DNA from: Paraspadella gotoi
Taxonomy: Eukaryota; Chaetognatha
Direction of reading: 5' to 3'
NCBI GenBank assembly: GCA_051294375.1
Contig: CM119267.1
Coordinates: 14,501,694-14,565,693, forward strand
DNA length: 64,000 nt
Positions 54,701-64,000 of the stretch are shown here, in pieces. Under the pieces are notes generated by a model. That model was not told the DNA's origin, made no database searches, and was given only the letters and a program-made list of their open reading frames with translations. The stretch's first letter is position 1. Each line of letters starts with the position of its first letter. The translations under genes were made by a program, and so were the position numbers.

Positions 54701-57212
54701 CAATTGAAACATTCTTTGAAATATTTTCCACTTCATTGATAGGGAAGCCAGGTACTCTGGGAGTGAATAAACGGGACTGTGAGAGAGTCTTGATTGAAAG
54801 CTTGCAGGGACCTGCTATGTCATTATCTTGTAAGAGTGATGGAGGCCTTAAACCACCAAAGCCTGTCCAAAGTCAGGGGCAAGATAGCTTATTTATTAAA
54901 TGAATGGATAATTTTATATTGTTGTACCAATTTCATATAATATATATATCATATATACAAAATATATACAAAATAAGCTGACTGGGCTACAATATACAGT
55001 AATATTGTACAATGTAAAGTATATTATACATATAAAAAATAACTACTGATTAGTATTCACTAATATTATAGATTTCAAGATATATCTGCTAAATTTTGAT
55101 TCCAAACTTTCACTTCACCCTGCTGTATATTGTTTCAGACTTTTGTATTTTGAGTTTTAAAGTAGGAGTCTACGTCGTTCTTAGAAATCGAGGAAGACTT
55201 TTTCAATGGAGATTTTCGTTAAATCTGTCTACCAAATAATGTCAACGCCCCTGGGAAAATTCAGGTAAAAAATAGATGTAAAAACACTCGATTCCGATCC
55301 TGTTGCATCTGAAGGGCTCGCATTTTTTTTCTCTTGACAAAATACCATCATTTTGACATTGAACCACTTCGATTCAAATTGACTGGTCCGCTCGGGAAAA
55401 TATTTTTGACGCAATTTTTTATATAAAATAAAGGGATTTCTCCCTTCAATACAATGTCAACGCATTTAAGGTATGTTGTCATTTTACAATAAACTTCGAA
55501 TTCAGGAATATGATAGCAATATGTCTGAAGGGCTCTCAAAATTTTTTACTTTTCATTTGGTTATTTAATATGATACGATCATGTTAATAGTGAATTAGTC
55601 CATTTTGGAAAATTTTTATTTAAAGTATAAGTAAAAGAAGAGCTAACAATCGGAATTCTAAGAGTTTTCAACCGGGACACAGGGATCCAAATGACCTTAA
55701 TTTCCGGATAAACCTCTCTTTTTTGGCAAAAAAACTTTTTCTCGTATGCTGATTATCATATATGCCCTCTGAGGTTGTTAGAAACGTTTCAGATAATTAA
55801 AAGTGATTTGAAAAAATAGAAAAAAAAATTCATTTACCGCCAAATTTGGTTCTTAAAGAAATCATTTATGGTAGTTGAACAACTTTTGATTATAATTTTT
55901 GATATTAAAAGAAATTGACCCAACTTAATATTTTTTCTTTATTATATTATAAGTAATAGGTGTAATATTGCTAAATATAAAATCATTAATTTAATCTTTT
56001 TAAAAGTGCGTTAAGCAAATTAAGTTCGGAAATACGGTCAAAGAAAAGAATCATATGGTATTTCTGAAGAATATCGAATTCTTTTTTATTATTTTTTGAA
56101 CGAAAAGCATTTTTAAATTTCTCAAAGGGCGGACAAATGCGGATGAGATTTAATTAATAACTGATTAGTAATAAGATGTATCATTAGGAACTAAATCTGG
56201 TTGATTGAAATCGGTTGAAATTCGATGAGTTTTTACTATGTTTTTCATATCATACATAGTGACATAATATAAAAATCTTTTTTTATTTGTTAACAAACTA
56301 GACAAAAAGCTATATTCATAACAAAGTCAAATAATTTTTCTCTTCCACCCATCTGGGTGAAACAAACCTCTCAAAGACTCACCCGAAATAGAGATTTGCT
56401 TATAACTTGAGAAAGAATAATTTTTGGAAACTGTTATCTTACATAAGACTTTGTACCATTACTATGGAAAGACTGAATATGCATTTATGCCCGTATGTTC
56501 AGGTGGCTTTATCCGGTTTTAATTTTTTTTTGGATCACTGTCGGGAGTCAGATTCGGAAAAAATCTTTATATGGCGAAAATCTTCCAAAGAAGGTGGATT
56601 TTCCAAAGATTTTGGTTAAATTTTCTATATTTATAGTCGGATTTTTTTGAAACTTAAAAATAGCAATATTGCCATCATTCTACATTGGCCGGTCAAGAAT
56701 ATATTAAAAAACTCTGCTTTTTTCGTCAGAGCTTAGTCCTATTTAAAGGTGTAGCTAGCATTTGTAGTTATTTTTTTTAGCTTCGTACCTTTTACTAAAT
56801 ATGTAAAAACCATTCAGGTGCATCCACCATTCGGTATCGCAGGTCGTTGGGCCTATTCGATCGCTTTACTGTTTCCACGCGAGTTCTCGGTTGGGACGCG
56901 AAGAATTTCTATATCGAGCACAAGTTTCATCGCGTTAGTGACGGATTTGTTTGCGCCATCGTCCTGATCAAACAGTCACTCGCGCGCGGCGATGTTCCTC
57001 ACCTATTGAAGGCTGCAGTCCTCGCCAAGGGTGGGCTTTTTGACGACCGTCTCGATGTACTCGGCGACAGCCCCGAGTTTCCCGATGAACTGCATCTATG
57101 GAACCAGAGCAACGAGGTTTCCAGTCAAAAGCTAAATCCGAAAAAGATTCTCGCCGAAGAGACGGCAGCTCCGTTTACCGACGTTGTCCCCGAGAGTAGG
57201 CTCAATTTTTGA
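51744..57212 (+). CDS. THEM6: THEM6-like hotdog-fold protein, 226 aa, two exons
   Basis: Member of the THEM6/4HBT thioesterase-like family, ER-associated in vertebrates. Exon 1 51744-52029, exon 2 56818-57212, phase 1 at the junction, giving GASTIRYRRSLGLFDRF across and after it. Motifs: [24 protein letters not shown] (the hotdog signature helix, given here only as [10 protein letters not shown]), RVLGWDAKNFYIEHKF and DGFVCAI. N-terminal hydrophobic stretch as in the family. Length near human THEM6 (208). The intron is 4.8 kb and filled with repeats and three assembly gaps. Start follows TAATTTACAG at 51735. Confidence 0.92.
52889..53008 (-). mobile_element. Miniature hammerhead element, about 120 bp, in THEM6 intron
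   Basis: AGCAGATTCGAAAACGAAAG at 52889-52908 is inverted at 52989-53008 with one mismatch in 20. A complete hammerhead core lies between. Ends and ribozyme together form one hairpin-like unit with no room for coding sequence. Confidence 0.6.
52946..52981 (-). ncRNA. Hammerhead ribozyme core, type I
   Basis: CTGATGA, AGACTC-GAAAACAA-GAGTC, GAAACATGTC. Upstream TTTTG can begin pairing with downstream CAATA as stem I, and the flanking 20-base inverted arms would extend it. Antisense to THEM6. Confidence 0.75.
53131..53146. other. Assembly gap, 16 N
   Basis: Run of N in the THEM6 intron. Confidence 0.95.
53147..53470 (+). repeat. Dispersed repeat, partner of 48.83-48.97 kb
   Basis: Carries ATCTAAGAGGCTGAACAG and AATGGGAAGGTCATCAGTTG, inverse of the earlier locus, with about 180 extra internal bases. 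Confidence 0.6.
53455..53512. repeat. TACCCTA microsatellite
   Basis: About eight units of a 7-base repeat (CCTATAC/CCCTATA) directly after the dispersed repeat. The partner locus at 48.83 kb has only one unit. Confidence 0.8.
53623..53812. other. Assembly gap, 190 N
   Basis: Run of N in the THEM6 intron. Protein frames through it are meaningless. Confidence 0.95.
53880..54006 (-). repeat. Possible tRNA-derived SINE fragment
   Basis: Contains GGTTCTAGCC, like a B box, and TAGCCTGGTGGTTGCCTAGC, like an A box, in GC-richer sequence unlike its AT-rich surroundings. Truncated by the following gap, so the assignment is weak. Confidence 0.3.
54007..54326. other. Assembly gap, 320 N
   Basis: Run of N in the THEM6 intron. 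Confidence 0.95.
54327..54450 (-). repeat. Inverted copy of the 41.9 kb element
   Basis: TCTGAAGAACAGTATTT, TTAAAAATTGTAGATAGG and CAAACATACTC are the reverse complement of 41895-42000. With 53813-53860 it forms one element interrupted by the SINE-like segment and gap. Confidence 0.6.
54495..54935 (+). repeat. Direct duplication of about 130 bases
   Basis: GTCATTATCTTGTAAGAGTG through AGGGGCAAGATAGC and TTGTACCAATTTCATA occurs at 54497-54615 and 54817-54935, 322 bases apart. Confidence 0.8.
54940..56817. other. Rest of THEM6 intron
   Basis: AT-rich, about 1.9 kb. No repeat or gene recognised. Ends in the ACCATTCAG acceptor of exon 2. Confidence 0.5.
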
Positions 57213-57323
57213 GTTTTGTTCACAAAATGGAGCGGGTCATATTTGTTTATATCATTATGAAAAATAGTAGAAAGTAAAAGCACATCATCATAATATTGGT
57301 GTTTGCGAATTTAATTTGATAGC

Positions 57324-58714
57324 CATTTTGTGAACAAGCTTTTGGCAATAATTGTATCGAGAGAAAAATTTGACAAGTTCTACTCCCTGTGTTCGACCCC
57401 AAGTGAAAACATATATTCCTACCCGGAAAATACGAAATTGAAGGACACGCCGCTAAAATTAGAAATTGGATTTATTACCCCGGTACAAGGTCTTTGTTCA
57501 CATTTTTTAAAAAACGGTCTCGTTTCTATCTCAATTTTTATTTACTATACTTTAATTAATTTAACAACTATTTCTGATATTTCAGATTTTTCGAATATAA
57601 GTTGTAATATAAGTAATATAAGTTGTATCGCAACCGTCAGAGTGTGATCAAAGTCCTTTCTTTCGCGTGAGGTAATTTCAACAGTCATTGTTCAAGCGGT
57701 ACGCAATCTGAGCGTTTATCTTCTCTCTCTCGTCTCGAAAGAGTTTCCAACGAAGCGAGATTTCTCAGTAACGAAAGCAGAGCTCGTCGCAAATCACGTG
57801 ACAAAGTTGTTCCATCAACTCCTTGTTTTACGGGAAGTGATGGTTATATCGATGACGATTACTTCGACAGTTCATTCTCAATCGCTGCCGACAGATTTCA
57901 GTATTCTTCGTTTCCCGGGGTGAGACATGGCGATGAGGGCCTTCGACCCCAGAACCCTCTCGGTTGCGGCGTCGATTGCGAATCGTCGGGCGAAGCTAAA
58001 AGCGTCCCGATAGTCACAGTGGACGAGATTTTCTCACGCCGTAAAAAACCGCGAGACTCTGACGAAGAAGGATCGATATCGAGCCGAGAGAGAGACGAGC
58101 GCCCTCGTCGTCATCGTCTTATCTCCCGAGAAATTAGCGACAACCGACGTGATGGATCACAAATTATCTCCAAACAGGGAAATCAAACTTCTTTTTTGTT
58201 GTCTTATCCATCGCTCAACGTGGAGAACGAGTCGGGCAGAAACGGTAGCGATGGTCGAGAATCGCAGTTTTTGATGACTCATGGAGCGTTGGACCGCAAG
58301 GAGCGGAGATTGTCGGACAAAGTTTCGGTGGTAGATTGCGCCAACCAGACCTCGTTTTTGACGTATCCTTCTTTGGAATCTGACGAGGAGCTCCTGTTGA
58401 AATCGAGTGACGAGGGTCTCTCCGAAATTCGGCGTCGTCGATCCCTGAGAGGCTTCCGTCGGGAAGCGAAGGTGCCGCACGGAACTCAGGCGATGTTCGA
58501 AAAGGGCAAAAGATCAAATTCCGGCTCCGTGAGAGAGAAATCGACAGAGAATTCACGCCCGGAAAGATTGGTGGACGAGTTGCGAGGCAAGTGCCGAAGG
58601 GCGAGGAAAAGGCTAGAAAGCGGCTCCTGTCACTCTCCCTGCGACGTTTGGACGCCGACCGGGGACGCGGTTCGAAAAGATTTGATGGTTAGACAGGGTA
58701 CCAAAATCCGTTAA
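57324..58714 (+). CDS. Unrecognised charged protein gene, partial model
   Basis: A coding-like exon-sized frame at about 57324-57482 (includes FDKFYSLCSTPSENIYSYPE) is followed by a long frame from about 57681 to the stop at 58714. The long frame opens after a TTTCAACAG acceptor and gives some 340 residues, hydrophilic, rich in Arg, Ser, Glu and Asp, with the motif NQTSFL.YPSL appearing twice (near 58180 and 58345). GC content and codon use resemble neighbouring exons. The phases of the two segments do not join directly, so at least one small exon or a different donor is missing from this model, and no start codon is assigned. No known domain recognised. It sits about 110 bases after THEM6 and 213 before TATDN3. 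Confidence 0.5.
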
Positions 58715-58927
58715 GTTGCGAAATTCTTTCGAAACGACGGTGCTGAAGAAACTCTCCCCTCCCACCACTATTCCAGTATTGTATCTCATAACCTCTGTGA
58801 TAACGTATTATTGTGATGGCATTTTAGGTATATTTTTCTCATTTTCTCAATGAATTTAAATAATATAGATAAACATAAACGTTAAGCATTTAAATGAAAC
58901 CCACTTCTATGAAATAGAACTTTTGTT

Positions 58928-59534
58928 ATGATCGATTGCCACGCTCACCTCGCCGACGAAGCGTTTGCGGCAGATCTTGACCGCATTGTTTCTGATGCCA
59001 AGGACGCCGGTGTTATCGCTTGCGTGGTCGTCGCAGAAAATCACAACGAATTCCAAAGGGTTCTAGACATTTGCGAAAATCATGTCGGATTTCTGTATCC
59101 ATGCTTCGGCCTACATCCAGCCCAACCCATCAGAGATGAGGTGCTTTAACGATTTTTTCCGATTGTTATATATAATTGTATTATTAATTATTATTATCGT
59201 TGTTTTAGTGAACTAATGACAAGTGAACATTTTTTTAGACGAACCAAGTGATTGGTTCACGAAGCACGGATGCCCTCAACGACGGTCTTGACGAAGTGCT
59301 CATTTCGATTCGACTTCATCGTGATCGACTGGTGGGTGTGGGCGAGGTTGGCCTAGACTTTTCCCCACGTATCTGTTCTCGCGGAGAGACCGACAAAGTT
59401 TCGCAGAGGGAGGCTTTGACGAAACAGGCGCTCGTCGCTCTCGAGTGCGAGCTTCCACTGAACGTTCATTCCCGATCAGCGGGCAAACCAACGCTGAATT
59501 TGCTAAAGGTTTGATGCTGGGTTGGCAAAAACCT

Positions 59535-59568
<34 letters not shown>

Positions 59569-60081
59569 GTACATTGATGGCAAAAAAATAATCTTTTTAA
59601 GATATTAACTTAACTTTTTAATTTTGGCATTGAGATTAATGTTATTATTACTTAGGAAATTGGTGTTAATTCTGCTGTGCTACACGCTTTTGACGGAAAC
59701 GACAAATCTGCCCGGATTGGCATAAAACAAGGATATTATTTTTCTGTTCCTCCTTCCATTGTGCGTAGCGACCAGAAGTCCAAACTCGTTCTAAACACTC
59801 CTCTGACGCAATTGCTGTTAGAATCTGATTCTCCGGCTTTGGGTGAATTTAAATTTTCTTATGCTCACGTTGATTGTTTTTTTGTCTATTTGGAAGAAAT
59901 CGTATTGACTCGGAAATTTTTAGGTCCGGTTAAAGACGGAAGGAACGAGCCAAAGAATGTGAAACTATCTTGTGAATATATTGCAAAATTAAAAGGCTTG
60001 ACTGTAGATCAAGTGGCACAAGCAACTACTGAAAACGCCCTTCGCCTTTTTCCTAAACTCAAATCAATTGTTAAAAATTAA
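58928..60081 (+). CDS. TATDN3: TatD-family metal-dependent hydrolase TATDN3, 275 aa, four exons
   Basis: TIM-barrel metallohydrolase of the TatD DNase family; the activity of TATDN3 is a putative nuclease. Exons 58928-59140, 59239-59508, 59656-59842 and 59924-60081. Metal-site motifs: MIDCHAHL at the N terminus (HxH), GEVGLDFSP, NVHSRSAG, LHAFDG and ESDSPALG. The last intron (81 bases) is in frame without stops, but leaving it in would insert 27 residues into SPALGPV, where other TATDN3 proteins have none. Length equals human TATDN3 (274). A T-rich 70-base stretch at 59540-59565 lies in intron 2. Confidence 0.95.
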
Positions 60082-60118
60082 CTGTAAGCTGGAAAATCTG
60101 TGGCATTAGCAATGTTTA

Positions 60119-60140
60119 TTGTTTATGTATTTAACTGTAG
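60119..60140 (+). other. Candidate trans-splice acceptor between TATDN3 and mTERF-like gene
   Basis: TATTGTTTATGTATTTAACTGTAG ends one base before the ATG at 60142, and the whole gap from the TATDN3 stop is 60 bases. The strongest single case for polycistronic processing in the window. Confidence 0.55.
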
Positions 60141-60141
60141 A

Positions 60142-61617
60142 ATGAGTTTACGATTAAATCGAATGATCCTACCCATGGTGTTGCCGGAGATCTCGTGTTT
60201 TACGAAATCGCATTCTTTTATGACTGTCGCCGAATCCGTGAATGAAATTTCGAATTCTACAATTGAGCTAAATACACCCATTGCCAAAGCTATCGACGCC
60301 GCATTCGAAATTAAAAACCCAACTCTGGTTCAGCAAATTTTCTCTGTTTACCCGTCTTTAGGAAATTATGCTGAAAAAGATTTCAACAAAAAATTAGTTG
60401 CATTGGAACACCGCGGTTTCACTAGGGTCGAGTTGCTAGAGAATCTGGAATTATTTTTTTTTCCCGATAATAAGTTGGATCGAAGATATAAAGACCTGAT
60501 CGAGAGAGGAGTGTCCGAGACGGAGATAAACGCCCCCATGATGGTCAATCCTGATAAGCAAAGTTTGTATCCTGAATACTGCCGACCTTGTCGGAGCAAC
60601 TGCCAATATCTTTCCGACACTTTCCGAGTGACTCGTGCCGAGATATTCGACGCTTCTGCTCACTGCTTTGGTATATTAAAACGTTCTGCCGAAATCGGAC
60701 GTCTTTTGGAAATGCTCTGGGAGGCAGGTATGACCTCCGAAGCACTCCTGAAACGATTCAAGAAGATCTTTATTCGAGCGAAAAAGATTGAAAACCGGTT
60801 GATAATTTTGAATTCGATCGCAGAGCCGCAACTAGTGCAAAAATATCTTAAATCGACTGCCATCTATCAATCAGAGACGTATTTTACCGCGAGCGTTTGG
60901 CGTCTGCAAGGGAAGATCAATCGCCGCAGTATTCAAAATCCTCTTAGTGAAAAGGTGAAATTTCTCTCGGAGCTTTTAGAGGTTCCTGACGCCTCAGTTT
61001 ACGACATGCTGGAAGGGAGCAAATCTTCACACGTTATGATTCAACTAAATGATGATAAGCTCAAGGACACGGTCTCGACATTGAAAAGTTTGGGATTATC
61101 CGGTAGAGATATTTTACGCAACGCACCCTTTTTGAGATATTCGCGGAACAATTTAACTGAAGCCGTCTCAATCTTGAAATTAACTGCCGAAGATGTTTCT
61201 ATCAACATTCTAGATTTAAAAAACATTTTATTCACAGGAGAAAGACCTCAAAGAAATAAAGTTCCAAATTTTCTATTTTGCGAATTGGCCGGGTGTTTAG
61301 ATTGCTGCGGAAAGGATTTACGTTTCGTTACCCGGGGATATACTCAGAAAGTTTTTAGTAGATATGTTAACGAACATGGTTATTCGTCTGTAGAACATAT
61401 TGTTTGTGTGACCAAAAAATTGTTGCATAGAGGCTTTTCACCGGCGTCCGTTAAATATGCCTTATTCATTGCTGTTCATAGCACAGATAACATTGAAAAA
61501 GCGCTTGTCACCGTGTCTTTTAAGTTTTTTTCGAACAAAAAAATATATGAAATGACGTTAAAGGAGCAAATTGTTTTGCTTAATTTAGTTCAGTATCATA
61601 TTGAACGCCATTTATAA
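60142..61617 (+). CDS. mTERF-like protein 1, 491 aa, single exon
   Basis: Predicted mitochondrial protein of the mTERF type (stacked three-helix repeats that bind mitochondrial DNA or RNA in transcription termination or ribosome assembly). N terminus MSLRLNRMILPMV is basic and hydrophobic, fitting a presequence. Repeats of about 35 residues with leucine pattern and the turn LGLSGRDILRNAPFLRYS, VLLKSLG-like. Aligns with the next gene over KVKFLSELLEVPDASV and DTVSTLKSLGLSG. An unusual cysteine cluster CRPCRSNC near residue 140. An earlier in-frame Met at 60100 precedes the acceptor and is unlikely. Which MTERF1-4 it matches is not clear; homology to mTERF is by pattern and moderate. Confidence 0.62.
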   Translation: MSLRLNRMILPMVLPEISCFTKSHSFMTVAESVNEISNSTIELNTPIAKAIDAAFEIKNPTLVQQIFSVYPSLGNYAEKDFNKKLVALEHRGFTRVELLENLELFFFPDNKLDRRYKDLIERGVSETEINAPMMVNPDKQSLYPEYCRPCRSNCQYLSDTFRVTRAEIFDASAHCFGILKRSAEIGRLLEMLWEAGMTSEALLKRFKKIFIRAKKIENRLIILNSIAEPQLVQKYLKSTAIYQSETYFTASVWRLQGKINRRSIQNPLSEKVKFLSELLEVPDASVYDMLEGSKSSHVMIQLNDDKLKDTVSTLKSLGLSGRDILRNAPFLRYSRNNLTEAVSILKLTAEDVSINILDLKNILFTGERPQRNKVPNFLFCELAGCLDCCGKDLRFVTRGYTQKVFSRYVNEHGYSSVEHIVCVTKKLLHRGFSPASVKYALFIAVHSTDNIEKALVTVSFKFFSNKKIYEMTLKEQIVLLNLVQYHIERHL

Positions 61618-61772
61618 TCGTTTCATCCTCATTTCACACAATAAATGACTTTATTTTCATGGTTTTTTACAGTCTATTTCATAGAAGTTACTTTATAACA
61701 TTCATATTTTTCTCTTTAATTTTAGATAAGTTATAAATTGGTGAATAGTGCTAAAACTCTTGGAATTAGACA

Positions 61773-63065
61773 ATGTTTCTTATTGCTCGAAGATTTTATT
61801 CCGTTGGGAAACATATTTTCGATCAGGAAGTTATTAATTTCGTCGCAAACGAACTAAAGATTTCAAATAAATTAGCTCAGTCATTCTGTAGATCAAAGAA
61901 TCTGTACAGTTTTGCTAAAGAAAAACCTCAAATCTTTCAAAATAAGTTGAAAATGTTACATTATCAAGGAATATCATTACCAGAAATAGTTGAAAATGGA
62001 AAACTACTTCTTCTTTCTCAAAAGGAAATCGAAAACAATAAAAAGTTGTTAAACATGAACCCAGTTTCAAAAGACTTGATTTGTGGGGAAATTATTTTAA
62101 ATCCTAAGCAAGTTTTAGAACTGTCGAAAAAGATCTCTTTTCGTCAACAGTTTAAAGCTTACGCTCCTTGGTATGCTAATGAGTTACAAGTTGACATTCA
62201 AGTTATTTATGATAATACATCAGACATCCTTGTTTTAACTCGTCACCCAAACTTAAAACTTTTCGTTATTCGATTAATGATTGAAAACGGTGTAGCTGCA
62301 GAAAATGTTATTAAACGTCTAGCTTTGCTCAATTCTTTATCATTGAAAAATTTGCAAGATCGAGTTTCGAAGATTCGCATATTGGAAAAAAATAATATGC
62401 TACGAAAAAATCACAATATATTTAAAAAATCGATTTGGTTAAAAGATGATCATAGTTTTAACTATTACATCCTCAAACAAACGCAGTATTTCGAAAGGAA
62501 TGGTTTTCCACCCGACATCGTCGACAAAGCGAAATTTGTCGCTCACGAGTTGGGATTAAGCGAAAATTTGGTTCTGAATAGCGTACAGGAGAAGCGATCG
62601 ACGGGAGTCATGATTTTTTTGCCGCGTCATAAAATAACTGGCGTTGTGCAATTGTTTCGCAACGCAGGGTTAAGTGGAGAAGAAATATTAGAACTTTCAA
62701 GATGCTTTTTCTACAAGGAATCATCTCTTACGAGTGCTTTGTCGTCCGTGCAAAAAGCGTATGGAGTTACAACTTTAAATCAAAGCCATCTCTCTGACAT
62801 CTGGTGTTTTCTGGTTAAAGGATCTTTTCGGACTAAAACTGGAAGACATAAGAAACCTACTAAAAAATTCGTCCTTGAATATTTAATTGGAATAGGTTTC
62901 GACTATCGACTTTTGTACAATAGTTCATTACCAAACTTTCCACTCGAAAAAGTAAAAATCGCCGCGACAAATTTGAAACTCGAAACTACAAACCTTCGAG
63001 AGATGAGTTTTTTATGCCAAAAAAGACTATTGAATTTATTACATTATTACACTGAAAAACTTTGA
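61773..63065 (+). CDS. mTERF-like protein 2, 430 aa, single exon
   Basis: Paralog of the previous gene, in tandem 155 bases downstream. N terminus MFLIARRFYSVGKH is a good mitochondrial presequence. Shared blocks: DKAKFVAHELGLSENLVLNS with VMIFLPRHKI, and LFRNAGLSGEEILELSRCFF. More AT-rich than its neighbour, and divergent, so the duplication is old. Preceded by TTTCTCTTTAATTTTAG at 61725; AATAAA at 63204-63209. Confidence 0.62.
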   Translation: MFLIARRFYSVGKHIFDQEVINFVANELKISNKLAQSFCRSKNLYSFAKEKPQIFQNKLKMLHYQGISLPEIVENGKLLLLSQKEIENNKKLLNMNPVSKDLICGEIILNPKQVLELSKKISFRQQFKAYAPWYANELQVDIQVIYDNTSDILVLTRHPNLKLFVIRLMIENGVAAENVIKRLALLNSLSLKNLQDRVSKIRILEKNNMLRKNHNIFKKSIWLKDDHSFNYYILKQTQYFERNGFPPDIVDKAKFVAHELGLSENLVLNSVQEKRSTGVMIFLPRHKITGVVQLFRNAGLSGEEILELSRCFFYKESSLTSALSSVQKAYGVTTLNQSHLSDIWCFLVKGSFRTKTGRHKKPTKKFVLEYLIGIGFDYRLLYNSSLPNFPLEKVKIAATNLKLETTNLREMSFLCQKRLLNLLHYYTEKL

Positions 63066-63303
63066 TGTCCATTGTTTTTTTTCTATGAAAATTATTAAAA
63101 TTATTAAAATTATTCTGATTAACGTTAAGATTGAATTGTTGATAAATCTTTATGAATCTTTTTTTTCTCTCCCAGGCTTTGAATTGTTACGTGATAACTT
63201 GGAAATAAATTATTCAGCAAAGTTGCTTTTAGTAGCCATAGCCTAAGTTGTAGTTCATTCAAATAGCGATGTCGCCGGCGATTCACGCACGAGTTGCAGG
63301 TGT

Positions 63304-63371
63304 GGTTCTAGTTGGTTGGCGACTTCGCCATGGCGATATCGCCATGGCGAAGTCGCCAACCAACTAGAACC
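63304..63371. repeat. Perfect 68-bp palindrome
   Basis: GGTTCTAGTTGGTTGGCGAC to the centre GCGATATCGC and back; every base is matched with no spacer, centred between 63337 and 63338. GC-rich compared with its surroundings and adjacent to the T1 arm. Confidence 0.9.
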
Positions 63372-63972
63372 GATGAAATTTAAATGCTAATGAATACAAC
63401 GTTAAAATAATCTATCATGAGCATAGATTATAGTATTAAAATATTTTTTGTCAAAAATTATTTTTTCGGAGGGTACTAGCCTAATTAAAAATATTATATT
63501 ACTATATAAAGCAAACAATTTTTTTTTGAAATCTTAAAATTTTTTAATGGATTCTGATAGAGCATAAAAAGTTAAACATGAAATATAATTACAGCTTTTA
63601 AAAATTCTTACGTTTTCTTAGTAAAAATTTTAAAAAACTGATAAATCATCAAAAGATGATGATTATGACGATTTTTTATGGTTTTTCTTATTTTTGACCT
63701 ACTTATCATAACAATATTTAAAAAAGAATTATACTTTGTGTAGACAACTTTTTATGAGCTATCTGAATCTGGTCTTAAAATTTAAAATTTCTAAAAAAAA
63801 ATTTTGACCTTTCCTATCTATAAATAAATATTAAAAAATTAATTACTAGGGTATAGAGCCATATAAAAAAATTTTTGTCCATTGAAAGTATACTTAAAAA
63901 TGTATAAATTTTCGTTTGAGCTTGTACTCACTCTAAATTTTTGACTCACCCCATTGAGTGCGGCTACCCCTA
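63372..63972. mobile_element. T1 element, right arm only
   Basis: CGATGAAATTTAAATGCTAA through TCACCCCATTGAGTGCGGCT matches the right half of 35193-36954 with about 10 percent divergence. The left arm is missing; the palindrome stands where the loop should be. Confidence 0.75.
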
Positions 63973-64000
63973 CTTTTAGAATATAATTTCGCACTCGAAT

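Noticed and set aside
56407-56619. 70-residue ORF in the THEM6 intron
   Set aside because: No domain, AT-rich composition unlike the neighbouring exons.

Overview
The window is nuclear DNA of an invertebrate animal. Genes are split by GT-AG introns, exons are moderately GC-rich while intergenic DNA and long introns are AT-rich, and the gene content is metazoan: a ciliary transition-zone protein (TMEM231), mitochondrial DNAJC30, GPI mannosyltransferase PIGZ, FBXO31, Nup54, CPSF4, DENR, THEM6, TATDN3, TRMT5, C2H2 zinc-finger proteins, a two-Tudor protein, an F-box/WD40 protein and two tandem mTERF-like proteins. I cannot name the phylum. All host genes lie on the + strand. Many are only 60-320 bp apart, and a pyrimidine-rich stretch ending in AG sits just before many start codons. 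This fits polycistronic transcription resolved by spliced-leader trans-splicing.

Layout. 0-14.3 kb is a compact gene block: zinc finger, NUP54, CPSF4 (with a satellite-filled first intron), PIGZ, zinc finger, TRMT5, FBXO31, and a DUSP12-like phosphatase. 14.9-32.8 kb is repeat DNA with a broken forward copy (21.0-23.7 kb) and a broken reverse copy (29.5-32.2 kb) of a Tudor plus F-box/WD40 gene pair, mirrored around about 26.4 kb and ending at a 25-base assembly gap. 32.8-43.6 kb holds the intact pair; the second F-box/WD40 exon lies beyond a 3.4 kb transposon-filled intron. The broken copies differ from the intact one mostly by single-base insertions and deletions, so I suspect about 17.6 kb of poorly polished or fold-back read sequence in the assembly rather than true pseudogenes. 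43.8-48.0 kb carries TMEM231, DNAJC30 and DENR. 48-51.7 kb is repeat DNA with a Penelope-like retroelement remnant. 51.7-57.2 kb is THEM6, split by a 4.8 kb repeat-filled intron with three assembly gaps. 57.3-63.1 kb is a tight run: an unrecognised gene, TATDN3 and two mTERF-like genes. The end of the window is half of an inverted-repeat element that also occurs at 17, 32.6 and 35 kb.

The most interesting signal is a dispersed family carrying type I hammerhead ribozyme cores (CTGATGA, a GACTC/GAGTC or GGCT/AGCC stem, GAAAC, ATGTC). Six near-complete cores and at least four decayed or partial ones are visible. One complete core lies downstream of the C-terminal part of a Penelope-like GIY-YIG endonuclease, which ties the family to Penelope-like elements. 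Several copies have inverted arms, including a roughly 120 bp miniature in the THEM6 intron.
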